The position numbers and the translations under genes are program-made. From Rotaria socialis (Eukaryota > Rotifera > Eurotatoria > Philodinida > Philodinidae), in NCBI GenBank assembly GCA_905331475.1, contig CAJNYU010002624.1, positions 22,776 to 86,775 of the forward strand: a stretch of 64,000 bases of DNA, in the 5' to 3' direction. Below the pieces are notes generated by a model. The model did no database searches and was not told the DNA's origin. It saw nothing but the letters and a program-made list of their open reading frames with translations. Shown here piece after piece: positions 37,401 to 50,200 of this stretch (the first letter of the stretch is position 1; each line of letters starts with the position of its first letter).

Positions 37401-40400
37401 GAAAAGATATTTGAATCCTCATTATTTGGATCATTTGCAGTCCCAACACGACGTTTCGGTGATGATGTTGCTCGTTGAAATGGATCCATTGTACCATATA
37501 AATCACTGGTTACCATATTCATTAGAATAAATTTACTTAAATAATCAACAACTACAAGACCATTTTCTAATCCGAATATTAATCTAAAGTTCAAAGGAAA
37601 TAAAAAAAAAGAGTAAATTTAGAGTTGATGATTTCTTCGTAACGAAAAAATAATTCATACAGTCCATATTTTGAATTGATTGCAATATCAGTGAGAATTG
37701 GTACTTTATCGTTTGGTAACCATGATAATAAACAAACAACTTCAGGTTGATAACCAGCCATTCGACGATAGCCCATTTTAGCTCGAAGTAAACTTCTAAA
37801 GTCCTATAAAAAAAACATTTTATTAACATACTGTTTTTGTATAACAATGTATGATCAAGAAGTAGTTAATTAGAAAAAAAGATTCATCTTTGAGTACAAA
37901 ATTAATCTGAAATCTCAATTCTGTATTTTGTTTTGAATATAGGTTCAAAAATTTAATGCAAATTTTCCCTTAGGACTTAAAAAATTATTTTTTAGAGGGA
38001 CGGAAATTAAATTTAAACACAGGAAATTGTCGTTTTCTTTTGCAGCAGCATTTTTTGTTACTACATGTGCTTTATTATGAACGTTTTAGCATAGACTTGA
38101 AAACGAGATGTTTTTTTTTCTCATAAAATAATGTAAAAATCAAAATTTTCTAAATAATCACCTTGAAATAGTGAATCTCATTGCGTCAAGCAATTTTCTA
38201 TAGAAAAATCTAGAAAACCAACAAATTATTTCTCATTAAAACAGTCATGTCAGAAAGATTCATTTAATTATTAATACACGTAGTATTCTATGGAGAAATA
38301 TTTGCTACTTCATTAGTTATTTTTGAAATAAATTTAGCACCCCTACATAATCAATTGATAACTCTTAAAGGACTAGTTCGAAAAGACGATTGAATTTTAT
38401 TTATTTTCCCATCGAAACTTCTTATAGAAGTAACTGAACAAAACAGATCAACATGTTTTCTAGATGCTTGTATATTATCAATTAGAAAGTTTACTTTTTT
38501 ATCTATATTTTGTTTAATCGATACTGATTGTAAATCATTTATCATAGAATTAGTTGCACTTTTATTTAAATCGTCATGATCATTTGTTAAATTTCTATGA
38601 TATATTGGTATTTCTAAGCATGATAAATCTCCTAAACCTTCGTCAGCTTTATCTAATTCTGATCCCATAAATTTAAATAAAGTCACATGACCACCACGTG
38701 CAGCAACAATTAAATATTTTCCATCACAACACATTTTTATTGAATAAATACTAAATGGATTGTCATCATTTAATAACATTTGTTGTTCATCATTGGTACC
38801 ACTATTTGCACGTGTGGATTTTGTATCGAATTTTATATTAGAATTCATTTCTTTATTTAAATTCGTTGCTACTATCGGTATTGCATTTGTTGATTGTATT
38901 CGATCAAATAAACGATTTGTACGTAATTTATATAAAAACACAAGATTACAACCTGATGCATCCCAAAATTTAATTGAACCATCAGCATGACTATTGAAAA
39001 TGAACATAAAGGAAAATTTTGTTTATCAAAAACATCATTTTATTTACCCAGTAATAATCAATTCATTATAACCAAATATAGTTGAGCCAGATCGGCCACC
39101 TGATATTGGATTTTCCTATACATATAACTACAATAGTTTTTAATTATTTCAATAGAAATTATATACCTGTTGACTAAATGTGCGTTTAAGTGTTTGTTTT
39201 GATTGTAAACGGAGAAGATTTTGATAAAAAATTGGATTTGGTTCTGTTATATAATCACAATAAGTTATTGCCGACTCATGTAGATCTAATGTATGAAGGC
39301 TTTCAAATAAAGGATAACTAAAAATTCGATACAAACAATTTTGGCTACAGAAAAACGAAAATAATAATTATATCTTACTTTTCACTTTTTAAGTCAATCA
39401 TGACAAGATCATTTTCAAGTAAAATGACAACAGCTGATGGATCAGGTACATCTATAATACAAAAAAAAAGAAAAAAAAGAAGAGAAAAATTCCTATTAAA
39501 TCTTTCTTGTAACATGAAATTACTAACCAGCTATGTGTGGAGATGGTGATATAACATGAAAGTCGACAATGGGATTATCCATATGAAGAACATTTGTTGT
39601 TTGGCCACGTAGTATTGTTAAAAAATAAGATGAAGGTTTTGAGGTTTGAGCATTACCAGTTATTTGTTGTTGATCAGTTTGTGATGGCATTCCACCAGAA
39701 AATATTATAAATGAATCTCCACTAGACAATGAAAAATAAACGATATTTTGATTTTAAAAAAACAAATAAAGTCATACGAGCTTTTAACAACACTCCAAAC
39801 AACTTTTGTTATGGCTCCGAATTTCGATGTTGTCTCATCTTTACAAATACGAGCTAAAGAAAAATATGAAATATTTCTTTTTATGATATTTCTGAATTTG
39901 TGAATTATTACTATGCGGATAATTAATGCTAACAGGTTTATCGGCAGATCGTAGATTCCATACTGATAATGAACCATCGCAATGTGAACACATAAATTGT
40001 CGACCCTCATAATGCCATGATACAGATGTTAAACCCTATGAATAAAAACATTTTTATTTACTTTTTTTCATATTAAATCTTATCAAATTTTACTTGTGGT
40101 AATGTATAAACAGTTTCAGATGCTTTCTGTTGTAAATTCCAACACACAACATGTCCAATTGGAACACTATTTGGTGTAGATAAATGTGTACTGAATCCGA
40201 TGTACAACTAAAAAACAACAAGTTTGATTATCAAATAAGATATATAAATCACCTGTTTTCTTTTCATTAAAGTACTATTATATATTCTAAGATTCTCTAT
40301 TTCCGGTATTATTTATTCATTTATTCTCATACAATGTAAGCAAATAGTATTGTTTCATGTTGAGTCGTAAGAGAATGAAGAACATTATATAGAATCTTGA

Positions 40401-41780
40401 CATTTTAAGAAAGACAAGAATAGACTGAAGAGTACTTATTCTATTTTAGGACGTTACGGTATCCATTAATTTTTATAATAGATTAAATAAATAATTAATC
40501 TCTTATAAAAAAACAAAGCAAAAGAAAATTCCCGGAATCAATTAGTTAATCGAATTTTTTTTTCATTGCCACACGAACACGTACATCAAAGTTGTAGACT
40601 TAATGATGTCACGTTCCGGAAGTAAAACATTTGCTCCCGGTGACTTTTAAAGTCTACTATTAAATTAATTATCTTACTCGAGTTGGATCATCAGGATTTT
40701 GAGATAAATCAACTACAACTCCTGGATGTGAACTTTTACCCCTATGATGAATAAATATATATATATATATATATTTAATAAAACTAATTTGTCGAAATAA
40801 ATCATTATACATACATTCCAATCGCATTATTCCACATAATTTTATACGATGACAGTGTAAATGTATCGAGATTAACAACATAAACATTTCCACAGTACGT
40901 TCCAATAAAAAGCCATTTTGAATTAAAAGCAATAGGTAATAAACAACGACTTATTCTTAAAAAATAAATTAATTATGAATTAATAATATGATAATAGTTT
41001 TTTGTTTTGTTTTTTATATATCTATATCTTAGTGATTGATTTATTTCAGATTTAGAAATCAACGAATTTTTTTTAAGATTTTTCTATGATTCTTTTAATC
41101 AAGAGAAAGACATTTAAAAGAAAAGCTAATTTCCTTTTAACTGACAGGAAATATTTAGAGGATGAATCAATATCTCATGAGATTTCATCACAAATTCATT
41201 TCTGAAACTCACTTTTCTTTAACAAATCGAAGTGAATTAGCAATAACAGGCTTCTTTTGACGTAGATTCCATAAATGTATATAATTATCTCGACAAGCAC
41301 TTATTAATGCACCCTTTTATAATAGAAAATAAAATGTATTACTAAAAACACAAGTAACAAGAAGAAAAAAGAATTTTACTTCGTTTACACGAAAAACTAA
41401 TTGAACAATTTCAACTTCACTTGGATGTTGCAAACTACATTCCACAAACGCACCACCATAACTAATTATTTAAATTCTCGTCTTTTTATGCTCTTAGAAA
41501 AAAAAATATTTAAACTTACATTTTGATAATGCCATGTTTTGTTCCAATAGCAAGAATTTTTTGGACAGAATCATAGGTAACTGTTGTTGGACGATACGGA
41601 AAACCATATTGAACCATCTAATATTTAATTAGATCGTTTCTTTAATAAATTAAGAAAAGAACAAATTCTTACTTCACTGAATGAAAAATCATCTTTTTTC
41701 AATGTTTCTGTTATTTCTATTTCGTTCATTTTCTTCGAAGAATCACCTAATTTAAATGGTAATTTAATTCGACTTGACAT
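34440..41780 (-). CDS. STXBP5: Tomosyn (syntaxin-binding protein 5), WD40 + R-SNARE
   Basis: Regulator of exocytosis that binds syntaxin/SNAP25 through a C-terminal R-SNARE and blocks synaptobrevin entry. About 27 exons and 1,400 residues. Start ATG at 41780, exon 1 41673-41780. Well-placed exons include 41520-41617, 41380-41461, 41213-41313, 40815-40955, 40678-40741, 40094-40207, 39912-40035, 39778-39853, 39528-39721, 39379-39451, 39167-39317, 39048-39115, 38363-38990, 37661-37803, 37388-37583, 36371-36452, 36070-36186, 35900-35995, 35733-35843, 35531-35679, 35367-35472, 35078-35291, 34841-34965, 34657-34778 and 34440-34595. Diagnostic segments: YGFPYRPTTVTYDSVQKIL near the N-terminus, HADGSIKFWDAS, GLENGLVVVDYL, VWLGTSAGSVIVVNLN, and the terminal SNARE helix ERGQRLNEVEIASKQMADRA. 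The exon ending between 36677 and 36702 has no clear donor that keeps phase with the next exon, so that junction is uncertain. An (AT)n run lies in the intron at 40754-40774. Confidence 0.93.
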
Positions 41781-43009
41781 TATCCCAGATTTTTCTTTTC
41801 TCTTATAAGTTATTTAGTTGAAAAATCACATATGTAGAATAATAAGTTTACATCTACAAATAAATGGATATTTATTATTAATGTGTACTCATCCATGTAA
41901 TCATATCAAATTTTATTTATTTCTCGAAGCCTTTTTATTCTGTTTTCTATGCTACGACTAGTTTTCCGATCAAATTTGTCGCCTTATATCCGATCTGATT
42001 GCTCGATCAGAAATAAACAAAAATAGTAAATAATAATTGACAAGCTCTTCCATTCTACACTAATAATAAAAAAGGTTTCGATAGAGTGCGCAAGTTAACA
42101 GTTTATAAATAAACATAGCTAGTTGACTATTTAATCAGACACGATCATTAACCTTATAGAAAAATAAAACATACAATTTTACACTATTAAGAAATTTTAT
42201 TTTTCATTAGAAAGTCTTGAAAAAATCTATACAAATGACAATAATCAGCTTACTATGGATTCAATCGGGGCAACTGAAACATATCGACAACTGTTGACGA
42301 ATAGTTTTCTAGCGTCGTCTTTTTCCTTCTTTTATCTTTTTTACAGTAGATGTTTTTTTTCTATATAGTAGTATTCGCATGTGAGAAAAAAAAGAAGCAG
42401 AAGTTATGAATGGCGAAATGTCTATGAAAAATATAACTGAAAATAAAGTCTATTGGTGGATTTTAGCGAAAAATCATATTCTATATTTATACACATGTTT
42501 AATAGCATACGTATTCGATAGATTAATTATATTAATTAGCATTTGTAAATACTTATAAAAATCTTATTCGATCAGAAAAGCAAATCTAATAATTAAATTC
42601 TTGGTGAGAAAAAGAAATCGTAGATCACGATTGATTTCTTTCTCATATAGCATTTGGAATTAATTAAATTTTACATATTTATCTTACATTTTTCCCGCTC
42701 TAATAATCAGTTTTCATCATGAGAACAAAAAATTAATCATGTTTTTTTTGTGTTAATAAGAAAACAACACTCTTGTAATTTGAATCGCTCTGGAACATAT
42801 ATTTTTCTCGATCGAATAAGAAACACAAAAAAACACTTTTTGTCATGCCTACAAATAATTTCTTTTCTTCCCATTCCAAGAAAAAAATACTACGATAGAC
42901 GCAAAGAATATTCCAGATTCTGTTTATTTACACCAAAGAAAACAATTTAGATATATAGGATAACTCAAAATAACATGTGTATATATCTATATGCATCTTT
43001 AACATTCTT
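41781..43009. other. Intergenic between tomosyn and OGG1
   Basis: AT-rich, no coding exon supported. It should contain the tomosyn promoter (minus strand, reading left) and the 3' UTR of OGG1. The + frame at 42750-42950 has no domain. Confidence 0.6.
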
Positions 43010-44951
43010 TTATTTCTTGTTTAATTGATCAAGTCCTTTTTTTTTATAGTTCACTAATTGACATTGATTATGAGTTTCATGACTACTTATGGATCGCTTT
43101 AACGATGTTGATTGAATACTAGATTTGCTATTATTTGTTAAACGAAGTTCATTAGAAAAGGCTGCCTAATAAAAGAAGAATATATAACATTATTAAGAAA
43201 AACTAAAGAATCATCAACTAAGAGGAGTCCTTCAAATGTTTTATTGCCTTTAGTTCAATATTATGTGCATCGTTGAGGTCGAAATAGGTTTTGAATATTA
43301 TTTAGAAAGTTTAATGCCACAGTTTATAGTGCGTGAAAATTTCAATTTTATTGAGTTAGATGGATTTTGTACTGAAATTGATTTTTGTATTTTAATGTCA
43401 AAATTTTATACAGAAATAGATCTTAACGAGATTAGTTTGATATAAAAATTTCAACTGTTTGAATTTGTGTCCATGCCGATGCAATCACATAAGATGAATT
43501 TATGTATTGGAGCGATGTAAAAGATATAATTTTACCATAGTTATATCTTAGAATATGATGAAAACGGCAAGATCTGAAAATATTCACAAAAAACTACTCT
43601 CGTTAAGAATAATCACGATGCAAAGTTTCAAGTCAAAACTCGTGAAGTGATTTTCCGAGTGTTTCTAAGAGGAACCATGGCATTTATTTAAAAACTATTG
43701 TCAAAGTGTAGAATCTCTGTCGCAATAAGATTATAGCCTGAAGCATATTCATAGCTCATTCGACTCTACACAATGCACATAGTTTCGATTCCAAAGCGAT
43801 TTATGAGTGGGAGGACTCCTCTTGTACGACATAAACTTACAGCTTGCGCCCAGCCAGCATAGGGTTGCCAAAGTTGTTCAAAGAAAGAAGATATTCCATC
43901 GTAATTACTTGCATTTAATTGTATTTTTTTTCTTTGTCCATAATGTGTTACAGCTATCGCGTGTATATGAGTGTCGACGGGTACGACATCTTGTTTTCCG
44001 AGTGACATTAATAGGACACAATCTGCAACCTAGAATATTTATTGAAATACTAAGTGTTGATCGCTTTATTTTTAATGTTGTCGAAATTTTCTTACTTTTC
44101 GACCAACTCCCATGATTTTTAATAACTGCTTGCGAGCTTCTGTGACTGATGAAGATTTCAATTGATCAAAAAACAATGCATCATTAATAGTAAATTTAAG
44201 ATATTTGACTGTCTCTTGGATATATCGTGCACGATAACCAAAATTTAATTCACGTAATCGTTTTTCAAGATTTGGTTTATCAAGTTCATCTTAGGAAAAA
44301 GAAATAGAATATTTTTCTTTGAATAATTTAAATACTTACCTATGGTTGGAAATTCATGATAAGTTATTCCATTTAATGTACCTATTTCTTTTCCATATTC
44401 CTGACAAAGTGAATTAACCATTTTAGTTATACGTTGTACATTGTTATTACTTGAACATATAAATGATATTAAATTCTCAAGAGGATCTTGTGCTAAAACA
44501 CGAATACCACTGGGTATTATTTGATTTTGAAATCGTTCATCGGATTGACACCATTTTTCGAATAGATCATAAAGTTTGACAGATAATTGAAAATAATTCT
44601 GTAAAATAAGAGATGCTTCAGTTTGTCGATCATTTTCATTTGTGATTTTTAAAAGAGTTTTGTTTAAAACATTGGTATAAAAAGTATAAAAAAGATTTTC
44701 ATTGCCACGCTGTAAATAGATTATAAACGAGCCAAGAACACCGATGAATTCGTTTTGATTTTGCTCAAACCATCTTTGAAAGAAGAGAATAAGATAAAAT
44801 AGTTGATAAAAATTTACCGAAATGATTGTCCACCAAGCAAAGTTTGTTTTAAATTTAGTTCGATCAAAGGAATTGAAATTGAGCCTGAACAATAATTAGT
44901 AAGATTATCGGAAAGTATTGAAGTTAACGGTAATGATGTTAAAGAATTCAT
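43010..44951 (-). CDS. OGG1: 8-oxoguanine DNA glycosylase/lyase
   Basis: Base-excision repair enzyme that removes 8-oxoguanine opposite cytosine and nicks the strand. Five exons (44818-44951, 44340-44773, 44096-44289, 43841-44029, 43010-43165) give 368 residues, near the family norm (human 345). N-terminal part: LKQTLLGGQSFRW, matching the QSFRW motif. Middle: LAQDPLENLISFICSSNNNV. Helix-hairpin-helix GPD region: LLKIMGVGRK|VADCVLLMSL with catalytic Lys at 254, then VPVDTH with the catalytic Asp at 273; both are five residues later than human Lys249 and Asp268. C-terminal WQPYAGWAQA is conserved. The tail after that is Ser/Asn/Lys-rich and unconserved. The third intron falls directly after the catalytic Lys codon. 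The fourth intron is 675 bp and appears empty. Confidence 0.96.
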
Positions 44952-45659
44952 CGGATATATCTGAAATCTAGAATTTAATAATTATTTTGTAATTTTCTGA
45001 AAATTTCAAATGTTAAGATTTATTTTTAATTCACTTGACTATTTGTTTCTCTGAGGCAACAAAATAAACATAATTTACATAGAGAAACGATGAATTTTTC
45101 AGAAGACTCTTCGATCAATACTGCTTTACAAATGAGAATTTCAGTCTATTAAAGCTTCGTCTGTGATAATAGATAGCAGAAATCCAGACGAAATTCTTTC
45201 TAAGAATAAATATAAATCCATATCACGAATATTTTCATCTTCTAGATAAATTAAAATCATGTTCTTTTTTTCGGATTCTCACTATCATCAAATAAGTTAA
45301 CAGATGAACACTTTAAACTCTCAATGAAGCTTTTCAAATATTCAAAGTTTTATCACAAAATATAAGAATGAATTCTATAAAAATTGACTTCTATATTACT
45401 TAATTAAAGTAGATAGTTTAATGCAAGTGTAAACATTATCTTCGTTCTACATTATTATTGCTGTCTATACAAATATTTATTGAAAGTAATCATGATCAGA
45501 ACGACAGAAAAAAGAATTTATCGCCTATTTACAATAGCATTTGCAAACAATAGAGAAAAACAAACTAGTAAATATCAATCATAGCATGAAAGAAAACAAA
45601 ATAGAAGAACTCGATTTAATTTTACAGTTGTTTTTGCTAAAGGTAGATTAACAAATGAC
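44952..45659. other. Intergenic between OGG1 and LAMTOR5
   Basis: 708 bp, AT-rich, no coding exon seen. It should contain the OGG1 promoter and the LAMTOR5 3' end. Confidence 0.6.
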
Positions 45660-46110
45660 TCATGTCGCATGTTTTGTATAAACAGCAACAACGGTTTTGT
45701 CTGTTTGATGTAGAAGGACTTGACTATAATGAAGGATAAATAAATATGATGAATAGAAATATTTTACATACGCTTCACTGTTTTCAAGACAAACAGTCGT
45801 TCTTTGACCTGATAACGATGATGCTAATTGAGATAGTAATGCTATGGGTCCAGGAGATATTGAAACATCTTTACCTATTCAAAATGAACGTATCAGTAAG
45901 CATACTTTTTTAGCATTAAAACGATATTACTTGCTAATGGTAAGCCATTTTGATCACAAACAAGAATACCTTTGATTTCAACACCGACCATGTTAAATTT
46001 CTCTATTCTATAATTGGAAGAATAATATCAATCTTATACTAATTTACTTGTTTTCAAAAATAATCATCGACATACGTATTATCTATTAAAGTTTCGAATT
46101 TTTTCTCCAT
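45660..46110 (-). CDS. LAMTOR5: Ragulator subunit LAMTOR5 (HBXIP)
   Basis: Small roadblock-fold subunit of the lysosomal Ragulator complex that anchors Rag GTPases for mTORC1 activation. Four tiny exons (46076-46110, 45931-46007, 45772-45874, 45660-45723) join with closing phases to 92 residues; human LAMTOR5 has 91. N-terminal MEKKFETLIDN, then VGVEIKGILVCDQNGLPLA corresponds to human VGVLCTDSQGLNL; middle ISPGPIALLSQLASSLS corresponds to the VISVLAQQAAKL helix; TTVCLENSEA and the ending LHQTDKTVVAVYTKHAT match VVCLESDNGNI...ITVAVHKMAS in order and spacing. No single exon exceeds 103 bp, so length-based ORF scans miss it. It is on the same strand as its neighbours, with its start 211 bp from the NDUFB7 stop. 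Confidence 0.9.
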
Positions 46111-46321
46111 AATTTATCTAATTAAAAATCAAAGCATATTAGAGAGAAACGATTTTCTTTTTCTGCAAATAAAATCACAAACACAGCTGTTTGTTGTTTT
46201 CTTTATTTCTACAAAAATCTTATTGATGTGAATGTGACAAAATAAACGAGAGATAGAGCAATAGAGAGAAACAAATCTAAGCGCTAGGGATATCATATTC
46301 AAATCAAACAAAATCATTTGT

Positions 46322-47766
46322 TTATTCTTCATTTTTAGAAATTTCTTTTTCAGTTGAATTAAGTTTAGCAGCTACTTCTTCTTTACGCAATCGTCGTCGG
46401 CGTAAACGTAATTCTCGTTCATATTCTTTAGCATCATCAATTTTACTAAAAAGACAAAAAATGTCTATTTTAATAGTACAGCTTAAAAAATGTTCCACGC
46501 ACTTTTTTATTTCACATTGATCCCATGCATGACGTTCAGGTTCACAATAGGCATATTGTGATGGCCAATATTGTTGTGTACACAGCATCATAGCACGAAA
46601 ATAGTGTGCACAATAGTCACGTTTATCAAGAGGAATATTTAATGTTTGCATTTCTTCTTCAGTATATGGTGCAACTAGAATAAGATTTAAATCAGAAATC
46701 TTGGAAATTAGAGTTTCTTTCAAGAGAGATTTATCATCATCGATGAAATCTTAAAAGATAAACTAAGTTTAAGTTCACAATCATGTGATTATAGATACTA
46801 TTATTATATAAATCCATGATTATTGTTTTTTTGTTTCGTTTGATTATATAGAAAATCATAATAAGTAATATAGATTATTTGTCATAATTACGGATGTAAT
46901 TGCAAGGTCTATGATTAGTTCAGTGAAACAGATTTATGCTTAATAAATCTATAGTGGTGTTGTAAATTTTAATAATTTTCGATCTACTCATTCAAATTCT
47001 TAACCAGTAAATTATGTTAATTAAAGAAGAAATGATCTTTACTCAGTTCGATTAAAGCATCAAATCTTGTAAGTCGATCAGATATAGAAAGTACGTAATT
47101 CACAAAGAAAAGTTGACCGAAAAAATTTGTATTTAAAGGTTCATCGTTTTATTTCTATAGGGTGAAATATTCCTAATATTGGCACCATCAAGGTCAGACT
47201 GAAGTACTCACTTTAGAAAGGTAGCCATGGTTTGAAGTTTTACATTTTATTTTTCTAAAAATTAGTCAATGTAACTATTCTAATAAAACACAATAGCCAT
47301 ATATGAAATACTTAAGCTTTTTTTCTAATATGTTTTTCTTTTCATACACATATATGTATATTTAGAATCAACTTTCCTTAATTCATATATACTCCATGAT
47401 TTTTCTTTATAATCTCATAATAATACGTACTAACATGTTCTCCACATGAGTATTAAAATATCTGTTGTTCACATAGCAAAGTTTCACTACAGATAACTAT
47501 CTCTTCATTATTATTGCTCAAATGAAAAAGCAACGTCAAAAATGAGGATATTGAGTTTTACTATCTACTTGAATGATTTTTCTTCTCATACTTACTTTTG
47601 GGTTTTCGACCGTCTGGAAAACCATACATCTGAATAAAATCTTCATAAAGTTAAACAATCGTTTGAAATCATATCATACCGAATCAAATGTTGGACCTTT
47701 TGATTTATCGGGATATCGTTCAGGATTTCGAGCCCGATCAATTGTACCACTGAAGTTAAGTCCCAT
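46322..47766 (-). CDS. NDUFB7: NADH dehydrogenase 1 beta subcomplex subunit 7 (complex I B18)
   Basis: Accessory subunit of mitochondrial complex I on the intermembrane-space side. Four exons (47680-47766, 47596-47629, 46503-46674, 46322-46445) make 138 residues; human NDUFB7 is 137. N-terminal part contains PTFDSMYGFPDGRKPK, equivalent to human PTFPPDYGFPERKE. The CHCH fold is intact: Cys62-x9-Cys72 and Cys84-x9-Cys94, in YCAHYFRAMMLC and CEPERHAWDQC. The tail is a basic charged helix (YERELRLRRRRLRKEE). MGLNFSG at the start may be an N-myristoylation site, as reported for the family. Donor of the third intron is GTGCGT, weaker than most here. The 921-bp second intron shows nothing recognisable. 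Confidence 0.93.
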
Positions 47767-47942
47767 TCTTTTAATCTAGGAATCAACAAAAAGAACATAG
47801 AAATAAAAAAAAACAAAGGCGATCTAGAACAATAAAACAAACACGTCAGATAACATTTTATTTTCTAAATAAGAAAGGAGAAAAAAGAAAAAAATAAATG
47901 ATTATAATTACAAAAGCAGAGAAAACCAATGTTTGTTTTTCA

Positions 47943-50200
47943 TTAGAAAAATGAACCATAAATTTGTAGAGCTAATTTTGGATTCGTCTTTTCTAAATGA
48001 TTGAATGCTGGTGTTTTCAATAAATCTGAATGTTTATGAAATAGACCAAAACATTTTTCACGCAATTCATCACACCCGTCATATGTATCTAATAGACTTA
48101 AATATGAAAAAACATTATCTCTATTAATATGATTTCTTAATAATTCTATGAGACATTGACGTTTAAGTGAATCAATAAGAAATCGATCAGATAGTTTAAA
48201 TAGTTCAATTAATAATAATTCATCGTGAATTGCTTGTTCAATACGGTTTGTATACAAATATTTGATTAATATGTCGAAGGCATTTACATCAATGTCATCG
48301 CTTAATTTCAATTGATTATTTGTACAATCATTAAATTGACTTCCGAATAATGTTTTAAAATAATCCGAACGCAAGATAAGTATATGACGATGTACATGAA
48401 ATGTATGTGTACCAATTTCAATGTTTAAATCATATGGAATTGTAGTATGGAATAATTCAAGCAATGAAAGATCATTTTTATCGGTTGAATTTTGTTGATC
48501 ATTTATCGATGGATACAATTGTGGTTCAATTGATTCATTGGATAGAATTCTATTATAAGTACATTTAATTTTTATTCGTAACTTTTTTATTGATGATACT
48601 TCATCCAAGTCAAGACGAAGTTTAACATAACGACGATTATTTACAAAACCATCGTCACTGTATTCATCACTGTCATATAGATCAACTTCATCTGGTACAC
48701 GAGAATACACAATTTGATTTTCATCACTAAATGGAAGAACATTTTTGATTATTGATTATTTCTATTAAAAATTATTATGTTGATAACAGTGAGTATGAAT
48801 GTATAGAAAAAAAGCATTAAACCTGATTGTTATGAAACTAAACTGATTGTTTTAATTTCTAAGTCTATGTGATAATTGTTTACTTCAATATAGGAGCTAT
48901 TTTTTCAATACATTATTTCAGTCTATATGATAATCGAATGATAGAATAAATCTATGAAAAATTTTCAAAATATAAAACTAACTTCAAAAGTTTGACTAGT
49001 TCTGATTGTACTATGTTTATTGAAATCTAATTTGTTGGTAATCATAAGCTCAAAATAATAGACTATTGATTAGATACGATGCCTTCGAGCGTTACATGAC
49101 ATATTGTGCTGGAATAAGGCAATTTTTAAGAAAAGTTCTAACGTATTTTCTCTCTGGTTCACCCATAGGGAATATCAAAAAACTATTGTTGAACTTTTAA
49201 AAAACTTTCTTCATAAAAATGAAATCTCTAAGATCAATGTTTGAAGCTATTATTAGCTGAGTTGTATCTCATCGTTAAGTGGTATTTTTAAAGAAATTCT
49301 ATGATCCTATAATTATTTTGATTATCATATTTTACTTATTCTTCCTAATATAATTAGTCAAGATATTATTCCAGTCTTTTTTTACCGGAAAGCTGTTGAG
49401 AACGTATGAATCAACATCTACGTTGTATTAATCAGTACTTTCTCATTGAATGAAATATATTATAGGATTCATTTAAAGCTATTTCCTAGATCTATTTAGA
49501 GCTATTCATTACTCAGAGAAAACAACGTAGGGTATTGTTTTTTGAAAGTCTTCCAGAGTTCAAATACAAAAAATTGTTCATATTTGATTTATACTTACTG
49601 AGAAATAAGTTTACTTGTTTGACTTGTAACATTTGTTCTCGATGATTTTCTTGATGGATTCGATAATGAATTACTCGTTGTTGAATTACTTGCTGCTGAT
49701 GGTGATGTGCGTATTTCATTATAACATTCAGCTACCACTTCAAAACAACGTCTTTCAGTTAATATTAAGGGAAATTCCATAATGACATTAATCAATATAT
49801 GCCTACGACCAGGTTCAATAATAAAATTATATTTACACGCTTCATTTCGTATTTCATAGTCTGGTCTAAATAGAAAGCAGGAAAATAATTTTTTCCTCAT
49901 ATAGACTAAAAACCTGCAACTTACGTTTCTATATGTAGATATCTGAATACTTTGGAATAATTGTTTATTATATATTCATGTTCATATTTCGATGTATCAA
50001 TATCAAAATGTGTACGGGTTCGATATATAGCCATGTTATTCGATCTAAAAATGAGAAAGAAGATAATTTTTGTTTTTTATTCTTTATCAATTAAATTCAA
50101 ATCTAATTTTTTGATTTTTTTTAAAATATAACTTAGCAAAAGCGTCAATAGTAATATATAAATATCTCATATAAAAATCTGATTCGTACAAAGAATCCAT
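47943..50200 (-). CDS. BTB/POZ domain protein, 412 aa
   Basis: Four exons (50133-50200, 49925-50044, 49599-49865, 47943-48726) with closing phases. The BTB/POZ domain is at about residues 245-345: YDLNIEIGTHTFHVHRHILI, then LRSDYFKTLF with the HxxxLxxxSxYF-type pattern, ending in AFDILIKYLYTN. A BACK-like helical stretch follows to the C-terminus (ELLRNHINRDNVFSYLSLLD). BTB-BACK proteins usually recruit substrates to cullin-3 ubiquitin ligases. The N-terminal 150 residues (MDSLYESDFYMRYL onward) are well structured in appearance but not recognised; a Ser/Thr/Asn-rich linker and an acidic DSDEYSDD segment precede the BTB domain. The start ATG at 50200 is inferred from phase and the intron at 50045-50132. 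Subfamily unknown. Confidence 0.8.
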
